Shown: in pieces, positions 1 through 9,391 of the stretch | Numbering within the stretch: position 1 is the stretch's first letter | How the letters are laid out: every line of letters starts with the position of its first letter | NCBI GenBank assembly: GCA_017431345.1 | Contig: JAFRLH010000034.1 | Span: 1 to 45,488 of the forward strand | Origin: Lachnospiraceae bacterium | GTDB lineage: Bacteria > Bacillota > Clostridia > Lachnospirales > Lachnospiraceae | Length of the DNA: 45,488 bases | Direction of reading: 5' to 3' | Program-made: the position numbers and the translations under genes | Notes under the pieces: model-generated | Told to the model about the DNA's origin: nothing | The model's input: the letters and a program-made list of their open reading frames with translations, nothing else | The model's database searches: none

Positions 1-45
1 GTGCGGGAGGGTCACCAGCGCTTCAAGAAAGAATTGACGAAATAA
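1..45 (+). CDS. possible 3' end of an upstream gene
   Basis: Frame 1 is open from the window edge for 14 codons and stops with TAA at 43-45; the peptide ends RFKKELTK, a charged tail typical of a protein C-terminus. Nothing more can be seen, so both its reality and its function are uncertain. Confidence 0.35.
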   Translation: MREGHQRFKKELTK

Positions 46-162
46 AGATGCATGGTAGAATGAGTGTATTCTAAATCACATCCATTAGCTCATCAAGAGG
101 TCTCTCATTCCCCATCAACTGATGATTAGTTTACGCCGTCCTTTGCAGGCAGTCCACTTGTC

Positions 163-191
163 TTTACAGTCTGATTTTGATAATATATTAT
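163..191 (+). promoter_or_regulatory. sigma-A-type promoter for the symporter gene
   Basis: TTTACA (163-168), a 17-bp spacer and TATTAT (186-191) precede the symporter start at 221. The -10 lies in a perfect 14-bp palindrome, GATAATATATTATC (179-192), which may be only AT-rich promoter sequence or may be a repressor site. No CcpA-type cre site was recognised. Confidence 0.5.
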
Positions 192-220
192 CACAATTTA
201 TATCTGTAAGAGGTTACAGC

Positions 221-1612
221 ATGAACACCAGAAGACTTACCAAAAAAGAAATGTGGATCTTTGCCGTCGGACAGCTCGGATGGTCTACCTTGGGCGGGAT
301 CATTAACACATGGCTTGTCACTTTTTATCTTCCCACGACCGGATCTGTGGAAGCGGGCGCGAAGTTCTATATTCCCACGGGACTTGTGATCGGCGGCGTG
401 CTGACGGTCCTGGGACTGATTTCCTTTATCTGCAGGATCTTTGACGCAGTAACAGATCCCCTGATCGCTTCCCTCTCGGACCGCAGCAATAATCCGAAAG
501 GCCGCAGGCTTCCGTTCATGAAGGTAGCAGCAGTTCCTTTTGCGGTCATAACCGTGGTGATTTTTTTCGCACCGGTCGAAGCGATCAGCGGAATAAACAT
601 TGCCTGGATCCTCGGCTTCCTGATCCTGTTCTATCTGTTCATGACGATGTACTGCACGCCTTATAACGCCCTCATTTCCGAGTTCGGAAAGACGCAGGAT
701 GACCGCATGTACATCTCAACGGCTATCTCACTGACCTTCTTCTTCGGCACGCTGATGGCATATCTGCCTTTTATCTTCGCAGGGCCGCTCCAGAAGACCG
801 TCACCTATGCGATGAGCTATCGGATCTGCTTCATCGTGCTTGCCGCGATCGCGCTTGTCTGTATGCTGATTCCGGTCATAAAGCTGAATGAGAAGGATTT
901 TGTAGATGCCGAGCCCAGCCATACTGATACGATCAAGAGTCTCGCGGCAACATTCAGGAATCGTGAATTCCTGAAGTTTGCAGCATCCGATATCGCTTAC
1001 TGGATCGGGCTGACACTGTTCCAGACAGGACTGCCGTTTTTTGTGAAAGTATCCATGCAGCTGGATGAATTCTATACCACTGTATTCCTGGGCAGCATGA
1101 CCATTCTGTCTGCATGCTTCTATCCAGTGGTTTCGAAACTGGTAAAGAAATTCGGGAAGAAGCGGCTGGTCATCACCGGATTCCTCGGCCTTGCCTGCGC
1201 CTATGTCATTACCGCACTTGCAGGCATCCTGCCTCTTCCGGGCATTGTTTTCGGCGTTCTGATTGTTCTGATCGCAGCATTTCCGATGGCGCTTCTCGGT
1301 ATTATTCCGCAGTCTATTGTTGCTGATGTAGCTGAGCAGGATTCCATTGTTACCGGTGAGAAGCGCGAAGGCATGTTCTTTGCAGCCAGGACATTCTCCA
1401 TGAAGTTCGGCCAGTCGGTCGCCATGCTTACCTTTACCTCTCTCGCAGTCCTCGGCACCACGCAGGATCTTACCAGCAATGATCTTACGGCCTCCCCCAT
1501 TGGTCTGCGCATCGTTGCGATTACGGCTGTGGTCTTCTGTATTCTCGGCGCCGTGATTCTTGGCGGATATAATGAGAAGATGGTAATGGAGACGCTCGAG
1601 AAGAAAAAATGA
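221..1612 (+). CDS. GPH-family sugar:cation symporter (MFS)
   Basis: A 463-residue polytopic membrane protein with about 12 hydrophobic segments. The glycoside-pentoside-hexuronide (GPH) family signature is visible near the N-terminus: a WIFAVGQLGW-type first helix, then FDAVTDPLIASLSDRS with the conserved D-x-x-TDP motif and basic residues after it. The family couples uptake of galactosides, pentosides or glucuronides to Na+ or H+. The ATG at 221 was preferred over an in-frame ATG at 122 because AAGAGG lies 7 nt upstream and because the extra 33 residues are not family-like. A GH36 alpha-galactosidase starts 49 nt after the stop, so the pair probably imports and cleaves an alpha-galactoside such as melibiose or a raffinose-type sugar. 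The substrate itself is inference. Confidence 0.85.
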   Translation: MNTRRLTKKEMWIFAVGQLGWSTLGGIINTWLVTFYLPTTGSVEAGAKFYIPTGLVIGGVLTVLGLISFICRIFDAVTDPLIASLSDRSNNPKGRRLPFMKVAAVPFAVITVVIFFAPVEAISGINIAWILGFLILFYLFMTMYCTPYNALISEFGKTQDDRMYISTAISLTFFFGTLMAYLPFIFAGPLQKTVTYAMSYRICFIVLAAIALVCMLIPVIKLNEKDFVDAEPSHTDTIKSLAATFRNREFLKFAASDIAYWIGLTLFQTGLPFFVKVSMQLDEFYTTVFLGSMTILSACFYPVVSKLVKKFGKKRLVITGFLGLACAYVITALAGILPLPGIVFGVLIVLIAAFPMALLGIIPQSIVADVAEQDSIVTGEKREGMFFAARTFSMKFGQSVAMLTFTSLAVLGTTQDLTSNDLTASPIGLRIVAITAVVFCILGAVILGGYNEKMVMETLEKKK

Positions 1613-1661
1613 TCCCGGCGGCAGCAAATGCAGCTCCCCGTTCTATAACAGGAGAACAGAC

Positions 1662-3302
1662 ATGAATCTTTCGATAGAATACATTACCAACGGCACGATC
1701 AAACAGACCAGCGGCTCCGGAAACGGAGATATCTCCGCGGAAGTCATGGTCTCCGGAAACAGGACCAAAGTCAAGGTAAGTGCAAAGCGCGATCTTCGGC
1801 TGCTTTCTGCAAAACTGACAGAGCCCTATGACTATGCGCCGGACTGCCGGATCTTTGTGAACGGTTATCAGTCCTGGACGGATACAAGGGAATTCCGGCT
1901 TCCGGAGGAACTGCATACTGTCCTGGACAAGCCGGAAGTTATCCGTTATAAGAGCCATTACGCCGGGCACGGCGATGAGCGGTTCCGCAAATACCGCCGC
2001 GGCTGTCTGCACGGCTACACCTACGGCTATGTCCGGCAGGCGTCCGGCGGCGCTGAACTGTTCGGTTCTTATAATGAAGAAAATGCCTGGCTCGTGACAG
2101 TGTTTGACAAAAGACATCACAAGCTGATCCTGGAAAGCGATTGCGACGGAAAGGATGTCCGCGCGGGAGAAGAATTCATTCTCTATGATTTCATCCGCCT
2201 GAAAGGCCGGCTTGCGGATATCTCCAGAGAGTATTTTTCCGGCTTCGGAAAATGCGAACGAGAGCCGATCCGCGGCTACACGTCCTGGTATCTTCATTAT
2301 CAGGATATCGATCTTGAAAAAATGAACACGGCGCTGTCCCAGCTGGATCCTGCGGACTATGATCTGTTCCAGATCGATGACGGCTATCAGACCTATGTCG
2401 GCGACTGGATGGACGTGGACGGATGGAAGTTCCCGGAAGGGCTGGACGAACTGGTCAGGAAGATCCACGGGAAAGGTCTTCTGGCCGGCCTCTGGATGTC
2501 TCCTTTCCTCTGCGAGAAAGAAAGCCGCATCCATAAGCTGCATCCTGACTGGATCTACCGGGAGAACAATGAAGAAGTGCTCGCCGGAAACAACTGGAGC
2601 GGTGCAGTGATCCTGGATATCCGGATTCAGGAGGTGCGCGATTATATAAAAGAATGCCTTGCCTTTTACAGCAATATGGGCTTCGATCTTTTCAAGCTCG
2701 ATTTCCTTTACGCAGCGGCATTGATCCATGAGAATACGGGGATCACCCGGGCGGAAATGATGCGCCAGGCGATGAAATTCCTGCGGGAATGCCTCCCGGA
2801 CAAGCTGATCCTCGGCTGCGGTGTCCCGCTTTCAGCAGCCTTCGGCCTGGTCGATTACTGCCGCATTGGAACGGATGTATCGCTGAAGTTCGATGATGAT
2901 CCTTACATGCGGCTCATGCACCGCGAGAGAGTGTCAACAAAACGGTGCCTGGTCAATACCATTTTCCGGAGTTTCATGGACGGTTATGTTTTCCGGAACG
3001 ACCCGGATGTCTATCTGCTGCGGGATAAGGATATTGAACTGTCGAAGGATCAGCGGCGCGCGCTGGTCATGCTCAATCATCTCTTCGGCGCGGTCTATAT
3101 GACAAGCGATAATGTCGGAGAGTATAATGATGAGAAACGGCAGCTGCTGGCGGAGGCCCAGAGACTGACTGCAGCGGAAGTGAAGGATATTAGGATGAAC
3201 GGGAAGATCGTGCGGATCGAATATGTGCTGGACGGGCAGAATGAGACGATTATCTATGATACAGGAAAAGGTATTCTGGAAGAAAATATGGATATGATCT
3301 GA
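1662..3302 (+). CDS. alpha-galactosidase, GH36 short form
   Basis: A 546-residue cytoplasmic protein (no signal peptide) that should hydrolyse terminal alpha-galactosides. It matches the short GH36 type known from Thermotoga maritima GalA (about 550 residues): an N-terminal beta domain, a (beta/alpha)8 barrel starting near RGYTSWY, the substrate-binding FQIDDGYQ with a following GDW, the nucleophile in FKLDF (Asp347) and the acid/base in RIGTD (Asp405). It lies 49 nt behind the GPH symporter with its own ribosome binding site (AGGAGAAC), so the two form a likely operon. Other GH36 activities (alpha-N-acetylgalactosaminidase, raffinose synthase-like) cannot be excluded, but the length and motifs favour alpha-galactosidase. 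No terminator is evident after the stop; a repeat-rich gap follows. Confidence 0.9.
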   Translation: MNLSIEYITNGTIKQTSGSGNGDISAEVMVSGNRTKVKVSAKRDLRLLSAKLTEPYDYAPDCRIFVNGYQSWTDTREFRLPEELHTVLDKPEVIRYKSHYAGHGDERFRKYRRGCLHGYTYGYVRQASGGAELFGSYNEENAWLVTVFDKRHHKLILESDCDGKDVRAGEEFILYDFIRLKGRLADISREYFSGFGKCEREPIRGYTSWYLHYQDIDLEKMNTALSQLDPADYDLFQIDDGYQTYVGDWMDVDGWKFPEGLDELVRKIHGKGLLAGLWMSPFLCEKESRIHKLHPDWIYRENNEEVLAGNNWSGAVILDIRIQEVRDYIKECLAFYSNMGFDLFKLDFLYAAALIHENTGITRAEMMRQAMKFLRECLPDKLILGCGVPLSAAFGLVDYCRIGTDVSLKFDDDPYMRLMHRERVSTKRCLVNTIFRSFMDGYVFRNDPDVYLLRDKDIELSKDQRRALVMLNHLFGAVYMTSDNVGEYNDEKRQLLAEAQRLTAAEVKDIRMNGKIVRIEYVLDGQNETIIYDTGKGILEENMDMI

Positions 3303-3338
3303 AACAGACTGCAGATGACTGCTTTATACAGTGCCGGG

Positions 3339-3449
3339 TGTTTGTGCGAGGAAATACATTTTCAGGGAGAGAAGGTACCCCAACAACCTCTGTGAAATGA
3401 TGAAAATGGGGTACCTCTGGAAGTTGGAATCCCGGTATTCGCACAAACA
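3339..3449. repeat. 111-bp element with 11-bp terminal inverted repeats
   Basis: The sequence begins TGTTTGTGCGA (3339-3349) and ends with the exact inverse TCGCACAAACA (3439-3449). Inside lies a second inverted pair, AGGTACCCC (3373-3381) and GGGGTACCT (3408-3416), set symmetrically at about 33 nt from each end. It has no coding potential that I trust. It could fold as a long interrupted hairpin or be a MITE-like remnant. A third half-unit follows at 3491-3539. Confidence 0.6.
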
Positions 3450-3490
3450 GATATTTTCTTATGTGCAAACTGCAAAAATACCGGAAAAAC

Positions 3491-3539
3491 GGGGTACCTG
3501 CTTCAATTTTTAGAAGAAATTTTCGCACAGGTCGAACTG
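3491..3539 (+). repeat. third copy of the GGGGTACCT...TTCGCACA module
   Basis: GGGGTACCT (3491-3499) and TTCGCACA (3532-3539) repeat the ends of the module at 3408-3445, with a different and longer interior. Between the modules, CCGGTATT (3432-3439) is mirrored by AATACCGG (3477-3484). The copies lie in the gap between the alpha-galactosidase and guaB, upstream of the guaB promoter. Confidence 0.5.
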
Positions 3540-3587
3540 TATAAAGCCATAATGGACTACGGATATATGCGATTTTAACAGACTGAC

Positions 3588-3616
3588 TTGACATTGTCCG
3601 CCCGTTTCGATATACT
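3588..3616 (+). promoter_or_regulatory. guaB promoter
   Basis: A near-consensus promoter: TTGACA (3588-3593), exactly 17 bp, TATACT (3611-3616). Transcription would start near 3623, leaving a leader of about 35 nt that holds the AAAGGAG ribosome binding site. The leader is too short for a riboswitch. Confidence 0.85.
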
Positions 3617-3645
3617 CACGAAAAGCCTGCGATTGCTGTCGGTGA

Positions 3646-5112
<1,467 letters not shown>

Positions 5113-5139
5113 TAAACAACAGAAAAGAGAAGATCAGAG

Positions 5140-5168
5140 AACAGGCGGCGCAATGCTGCCTGTTTTTT
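5140..5168 (+). terminator. guaB terminator
   Basis: AACAGGCGGC (5140-5149) pairs with GCTGCCTGTT (5155-5164) around the loop GCAAT, with one G-U pair, followed by a T run. It lies 28 nt after the guaB stop. Confidence 0.85.
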
Positions 5169-5336
5169 ATGATATTCGCGGCACCGATTGAGCAGGATTC
5201 TGTCCGTAAAATCTTTACATTACAGGGTACATTTGATAAAGTCAAAGCAGCAATTGGCGGCAGCAGAGATCGCATGTATGAACCGGCGGCTATACAGGCT
5301 GCGCTGCGATCCGTTTTGTGAAAGGAGATGCGTACA

Positions 5337-6128
5337 ATGACATTGCCTACACTGGGATTTATAGGTACGGGCACCCTTACGACCGCTCTGGTGACCGGAT
5401 TTTGTGAAAGAGCAGCTGATAAACCGTATAAGATCATCGTTTCTCCGCGGAACAGGGACAATTCGAAGATGCTTCAGGAGAAATATCCTGAGCGTGTCAC
5501 TGTGGCGGAGAGCATGCAGGACGTACTGGATCAGGCGGAATGGATCATGATCGCCATCCTTCCCGAAGCCGGAGAAGAGGTATTAAAGGGACTGAAATTC
5601 AGAAAGGATCATAAGGTGATCAATTTTATGTCGGATAAGCTCCTTCCGGATATCCGCTCATGGATAGGGGACACTGAAGTGCTGGTCCATATGATCCCGC
5701 TTACCTACAATGCCTCATTTGACGGACCGATCGTTCTGTCTCCGCCGAATGAGGAAGCGGCAGAAATATTTGGCAGTATCGGAGAAATTGTGCAGCTGGA
5801 GAACCGGTATCATGCAGCTTTATTTGCAGCGGTCACGGGCTGTGAGGCACCTTTCTTCACGCTACTGAATACCATCATAGACTGCTGTATACGGGAGGGG
5901 GTTCCGGCAGACGCTGCATTCCAATATGTTGCGGGCTTTTTTAAGACAACGTGCGATTATGCATGTACACTCGATGCAGACGGCATAAGAGACAAAGCAG
6001 CTCATTCAACGCCCGGCGGGATCAATTATATGGTGAAGCAGGGACTGGCTGAGAGAGGCGCTTTCAAAGCCTGGGATGAAGCGCTGCAGCCTGCCATTGA
6101 AAGACTTGCAGCGAATATACCGCGTTAG
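5337..6128 (+). CDS. pyrroline-5-carboxylate reductase-like oxidoreductase
   Basis: A 263-residue NAD(P)-dependent protein of the ProC fold. The N-terminus carries the dinucleotide-binding LGFIGTGTLTTAL; further on come MIAILPE, a conserved VLVHMIPLTYNA stretch where typical ProC has the R-x-MPN-type segment, and AVTGCEAPFF in place of the AxxGSGPAY region. These replacements make it a divergent family member, so proline synthesis is only one possibility. The start is taken at 5337 rather than an ATG at 5328 because the AAAGGAG at 5321-5327 abuts 5328 directly but lies 9 nt before 5337. There are no other proline genes nearby. trxB follows 45 nt later and may be co-transcribed, since no terminator lies between them. 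Confidence 0.7.
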   Translation: MTLPTLGFIGTGTLTTALVTGFCERAADKPYKIIVSPRNRDNSKMLQEKYPERVTVAESMQDVLDQAEWIMIAILPEAGEEVLKGLKFRKDHKVINFMSDKLLPDIRSWIGDTEVLVHMIPLTYNASFDGPIVLSPPNEEAAEIFGSIGEIVQLENRYHAALFAAVTGCEAPFFTLLNTIIDCCIREGVPADAAFQYVAGFFKTTCDYACTLDADGIRDKAAHSTPGGINYMVKQGLAERGAFKAWDEALQPAIERLAANIPR

Positions 6129-6173
6129 GAACAAGGAAAGCAAATCAATATAAACAACAGGGGGATTCATTCT

Positions 6174-7100
6174 ATGAGAGATGTTCTTATTATCGGTTCC
6201 GGCCCTGCGGGCCTCACTGCTGCCATCTATGCGAACCGCTCCGGCCTTGACACAGCTGTCATCGAGGCGCTTGCCGGCAGCGGCGGCCAGGTCGTCAACA
6301 CTTCCGAGATCGACAACTATCCGGCACTGCCCGGCATCAACGGTTTTGAACTCGGCATGAAGATGCGGGAGCACGTGGATTCGTTCGGCGTCCCGGTCAT
6401 TCAGGACAAGGTGACAGCCATTGATCATTCCGAACCCGGCAGAATGGTGGTGAAGGGAGAAAAGGATTCCTATGAAGCAAAAGCTGTCGTCATTGCGACC
6501 GGTGCGAATCACAGACTGCTGGGCGTCCCCGGGGAAAAGGAACTCGCCGGTATGGGCGTCAGCTACTGCGCTGTGTGCGACGGCGCATTTTACCGCGGGC
6601 TGACAACAGCAGTTGTCGGGGGCGGAAATGTAGCGGTAGCCGATGCACAGTATCTGTCAAGGATCTGTGAGAAGGTGTACCTGATCCATCGCAGGGATTC
6701 CCTGAGAGCAATGGATTCCCTGCAGAAAAAGATCCTTTCCACGCCCAATGTGGAAGTCAAATGGAACAGCATCGTAAAGGAAGTCAGAGGAAAGCAGGAG
6801 GTCGAAGAACTCCTGATCGGCACCAGGCCGGATGCGAACAGCGATTATAATAAGGAAGAGATCCTGAAAGTGGACGGTGTTTTCATGGGTGTGGGCATGA
6901 TTCCGACTGCGGATTTCATTGACGATATTGCCAAAGACGAAGGCGGATATATTATTGCCGGAGAGGACGGCGTGACGAGCATTCCCGGAATCTTTGCGGC
7001 CGGAGATGTACGGGCAAAGAACCTCCGTCAGATCATTACCGCCTGCGGCGACGGTGCAAATGTGATCTCTTCGGTCGAAAACTATCTGGCGGCGCTGTAA
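6174..7100 (+). CDS. trxB: thioredoxin reductase
   Basis: A 308-residue flavoprotein that passes electrons from NADPH to thioredoxin. Visible are the FAD-binding IIGSGPAGLTAAIYANRSG, the redox-active pair in CAVCDG (Cys132, Cys135), the second dinucleotide site VVGGGNVAVADA followed by HRRD, and the C-terminal FAD contact GIFAAGDVRAKNLRQIITACGDG. Length and order are those of a bacterial low-molecular-weight TrxB. One small deviation is AVADA where most members have SAxxEA after the GGGN motif. A GGGGGA ribosome binding site precedes the ATG. The gene ends at a large terminator built from two convergent repeat copies. Confidence 0.93.
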   Translation: MRDVLIIGSGPAGLTAAIYANRSGLDTAVIEALAGSGGQVVNTSEIDNYPALPGINGFELGMKMREHVDSFGVPVIQDKVTAIDHSEPGRMVVKGEKDSYEAKAVVIATGANHRLLGVPGEKELAGMGVSYCAVCDGAFYRGLTTAVVGGGNVAVADAQYLSRICEKVYLIHRRDSLRAMDSLQKKILSTPNVEVKWNSIVKEVRGKQEVEELLIGTRPDANSDYNKEEILKVDGVFMGVGMIPTADFIDDIAKDEGGYIIAGEDGVTSIPGIFAAGDVRAKNLRQIITACGDGANVISSVENYLAAL

Positions 7101-7130
7101 AAATATCTTCTATAATTGAAATGCAAAAAC

Positions 7131-7167
7131 TGTCATTCTGACGCTGAAGGCGGAAGAATCCACCGCG
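7131..7167 (+). repeat. TGTCATYCTGA dispersed repeat, copy 1a
   Basis: TGTCATTCTGA, a short variable stem, then GAAGAATCCACCGCG. It is one arm of the trxB terminator; the inverse copy lies at 7208-7235. The same repeat recurs at 10719, 31754, 32036, 35118 and 41476. Confidence 0.8.
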
Positions 7168-7207
7168 TTGATCATGCGGCTTTTATAAAACCGCAAGTCA
7201 CAGAGCG

Positions 7208-7235
7208 AGGATCCTTCGCAGGCTCAGGATGACAG
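7208..7235 (-). repeat. TGTCATYCTGA dispersed repeat, copy 1b (inverted)
   Basis: Read on the minus strand: CTGTCATCCTGAGCCTGCGAAGGATCC, the cleanest copy in the window. It converges on copy 1a and completes the terminator stem. Confidence 0.8.
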
Positions 7236-7298
7236 TTTTTTTATGTGGCTATAAATATGGATGCTGCCGGATTGTGCAGCAGATACCGTGATCGATAG

Positions 7299-7315
7299 TT
7301 AACATTTATGTAACA
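7299..7315 (-). promoter_or_regulatory. candidate WalR box
   Basis: TTAACA-TTTAT-GTAACA on the plus strand reads on the minus strand as two direct TGTWAH hexamers 5 bp apart, the consensus for the WalR (YycF) regulator of cell-wall hydrolases. A near-match, GTAACA-TAAAC-GTAATA, lies at 7467-7483 just after the -10 of the downstream wall-hydrolase gene. The assignment rests on motif plus gene function only. Confidence 0.4.
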
Positions 7316-7435
7316 TTTAGAACTCGTCGGCATGGAACGACAATAATATTATACAATAATGTAATAAGAAACAGCAAAAACAGGCCCTGATTAAGTGAAC
7401 TTTCCGTGAAAATTCGATTTCTCCGCAAAAAATCA

Positions 7436-7464
7436 TTGACATCTATGTAATAGTTTGCTATATT
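7436..7464 (+). promoter_or_regulatory. promoter of the NlpC/P60 gene
   Basis: TTGACA (7436-7441), 17 bp, TATATT (7459-7464). The start point would be near 7471 and the leader would contain the AGGAGGT site at 7494-7500. The upstream DNA (7299-7380) is very AT-rich. Confidence 0.8.
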
Positions 7465-7506
7465 CCGTAACATAAACGTAATAATTACAACTCAGGAGGT
7501 GCTTTT

Positions 7507-9219
7507 GTGTTCAGTATTAAGCGAATGATAATCCGTGCGACTTGCATCGCGGTAACGGGAACCATGGTTTCCGCAACGCCGATCATGGCTGCCACAGGCG
7601 CAGCACACGCCGGAATTTCCAGTGCGCTTTATCAGGAAAACACGATCGCCGTCGGAGGGATTGCAAATACTGTGAGAATGAGCGAAGCTGCAAGCAATGC
7701 CCATTCCGTCATGTCACAGAATAAATATGAAAAAACAGATGCAGAGAAGGCTGAGAACAGACAGCTTGCCGAGCAGATCGATAAGCAGGCGGAAGAGAAG
7801 AAAGAGCCTTCCCCTTATGCAAATATTGCAATCGCGCAGGTAAAGAGCTGTGTACGGATCCGTACGGCGCCCAATTCCGATGCGAAGATTGTCGGAAAGA
7901 TCTATAATAATGCGGCTGCAAATATTGATGCGATCGTTGACGGCGAGGATGGCGACTGGTACAAGATCCATTCCGGATCAGTGGAAGGGTATATCAAATC
8001 CGATTACTTTGTGACAGGCGAGGAAGCCGAAGCCATTGCCTTTGAAGTTGGTGATGTAAAGGCTACCGTTTCCGCCGAAACATTAAGACTGAGATCCAAA
8101 GCAGATACGGGAAGCTCCATCGTTACACTGCTTTCCGCGGAAGAAAAATATGACGTGATCGGTCAGACAAACGGTTTTGCGAAACTTCGGATCGATGATG
8201 ATGTAACGGGATATGTGGACGATGCCTACATCAAGTATACCGTAAAGTTTGATAAGGCTGTCTCTATTGAGGAAGAACAGGAAGCGCTGAAAGCACAGCG
8301 CAGAGCAGAGGCGGCGGCATCGCGTAAGCATACAAAGAAGAAAGTGCATAAATCGATACAGCGGCAGGAAGAACGGGATGATGCGGACGATGAGGAAGCT
8401 ATAGAAGAACAGCTTGAAGAAGCTGAACCCGGGTACGAAGAGGAAGAAGAGCGCGAAGAAGCCGAACCCGGGTACGAAGAGGAAGAAGAGCGCGAAGAAG
8501 CCGAACCCGAGTACGAAGAGGAAGAGGAACGCGAAGAAGCCGAACCGGAACCCGAACCTGAAGCAGACGATGACGAAGAAGAAGCTTCAGACGACGAGGA
8601 AGAGGAACCGGAAGAGGAAGAAGATCCTGAGCCGGAACCCGAACCTGAAGCAGACGATGACGAAGAAGAAGCTTCAGATGACGAAGAAGAGGAGCCGGAA
8701 GAGGAAGCAGAACCTGAACTGGAAGAGGAAGAAGAGCCTGAACCGGAAGAGGAAGAAGATCCCGAGCCGGAACCCGAGCCGGAACCCGAACCTGACGATG
8801 ATGACGAAGAGGATATTGAATACGAGGAGGAAGAAGAGGAGGAAGAGGATGATTCCTCAAGCTCCAGCAGTTCCACCCGTGAAGCGATCGTTGATTATGC
8901 GCTGTCATTCGTTGGAAATGTTCCTTATGTATACGGCGGAACCAGCCTGTCAAGCGGCGTAGACTGCTCCGGATTTGTACAGCAGGTCTACAAGCACTTC
9001 GGAATCAGTCTTCCCAGAACATCCGATTCCATCGGCGGTTCCGGAAGCAGCGTAAGTTCAGGGGAGAAGCAGCCCGGTGACATCGTTCATTACGACGGCC
9101 ATGTTGCGATCTATATCGGAAACGGCCAGGTGGTGCATGCTTCCAATGAGAAGTCCGGCGTTAAGGTCTCGACCTGGAACTACCGCGGTGTAGACAGCAT
9201 CAGGAACGTGCTCGATTAA
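7507..9219 (+). CDS. secreted SH3-acidic repeat-NlpC/P60 peptidase
   Basis: A 570-residue exported wall hydrolase. It starts at GTG, 6 nt after AGGAGGT. Order: signal peptide (about 1-28, cleavage near PIMAATGAAHA); two bacterial SH3 domains (about 103-170 and 180-245, with VRIRTAPNSDAKIVG and LRLRSKADTGSSIV) that should bind peptidoglycan; a basic stretch (about 265-288); a very acidic spacer (289-449) of tandem repeats; a short serine run; and an NlpC/P60 domain (455-570) with Cys487 in DCSGF, His532 in GHVAIY and His544. The family cleaves peptide cross-links such as D-gamma-Glu-meso-DAP. The promoter and candidate WalR sites suggest control with cell-wall turnover. The acidic spacer is the unusual part: DNA repeats of 39 bp and 87 bp show recent slippage. 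Confidence 0.92.
   Translation: MFSIKRMIIRATCIAVTGTMVSATPIMAATGAAHAGISSALYQENTIAVGGIANTVRMSEAASNAHSVMSQNKYEKTDAEKAENRQLAEQIDKQAEEKKEPSPYANIAIAQVKSCVRIRTAPNSDAKIVGKIYNNAAANIDAIVDGEDGDWYKIHSGSVEGYIKSDYFVTGEEAEAIAFEVGDVKATVSAETLRLRSKADTGSSIVTLLSAEEKYDVIGQTNGFAKLRIDDDVTGYVDDAYIKYTVKFDKAVSIEEEQEALKAQRRAEAAASRKHTKKKVHKSIQRQEERDDADDEEAIEEQLEEAEPGYEEEEEREEAEPGYEEEEEREEAEPEYEEEEEREEAEPEPEPEADDDEEEASDDEEEEPEEEEDPEPEPEPEADDDEEEASDDEEEEPEEEAEPELEEEEEPEPEEEEDPEPEPEPEPEPDDDDEEDIEYEEEEEEEEDDSSSSSSSTREAIVDYALSFVGNVPYVYGGTSLSSGVDCSGFVQQVYKHFGISLPRTSDSIGGSGSSVSSGEKQPGDIVHYDGHVAIYIGNGQVVHASNEKSGVKVSTWNYRGVDSIRNVLD
8416..8532 (+). repeat. three 39-bp tandem coding repeats
   Basis: Units at 8416-8454, 8455-8493 and 8494-8532 each encode EEAEPGYEEEEER (third unit EEAEPEYEEEEER). 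Units 1 and 2 differ at one base. They lie in the acidic spacer of the wall hydrolase and, being in multiples of three, can change number without breaking the frame. Confidence 0.9.
8548..8722 (+). repeat. 87-bp direct repeat in the acidic spacer
   Basis: A segment encoding EPEPEADDDEEEASDDEEEEPEEE occurs twice with an 87-bp (29-codon) offset; for example CCCGAACCTG stands at 8551 and again at 8638. The copies are nearly identical, with small synonymous changes. Confidence 0.85.
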
Positions 9220-9296
9220 ACATTTACAGACAACCAGTTTTGGACACCTGCCGGCTTTGCGCCGTCAGTGGTTTGTCCCAAATGCATATACTTACG

Positions 9297-9326
9297 GCCC
9301 CGCAGCATTCCGCGGGGCTTTTTTTT
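9297..9326 (+). terminator. terminator after the NlpC/P60 gene
   Basis: GCCCCGC (9297-9303) pairs with GCGGGGC (9312-9318), followed by eight T residues. It lies about 80 nt after the stop codon and before the antiporter gene. Confidence 0.85.
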
Positions 9327-9391
9327 GTGCCTGAAATGCGTTATAATGTGAGGCACGGCGCAGAAACATGCCGTGAAAGAAAGAGAGAAAT

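Larger units (their letters stand above)
7125..7242 (+). terminator. trxB terminator made of two convergent repeat copies
   Basis: AAAAACTGTCATTCTGA (from about 7126) can pair with TCAGGATGACAGTTTTT (ending about 7240), a 17-bp stem with one G-U pair, followed by more T residues. The arms are a forward (7131-7167) and an inverted (7208-7235) copy of the TGTCATYCTGA...GAAGRATCC repeat; the inner GAAGAATCC and GGATCCTTC also match. Because the hairpin is symmetric it could stop transcription from both sides. Confidence 0.75.

Noticed and set aside
8416-8532. CRISPR-like spaced repeats
   Set aside because: The repeats are contiguous, coding and in frame, with no unique spacers; no cas gene is present anywhere in the window.
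8226-8962. A Ser-rich minus-strand frame and a Lys/Arg-rich plus-strand frame in the acidic repeat region
   Set aside because: They are other-frame readings of GAA/GAG/GAC repeats of the wall hydrolase, without starts or ribosome binding sites.
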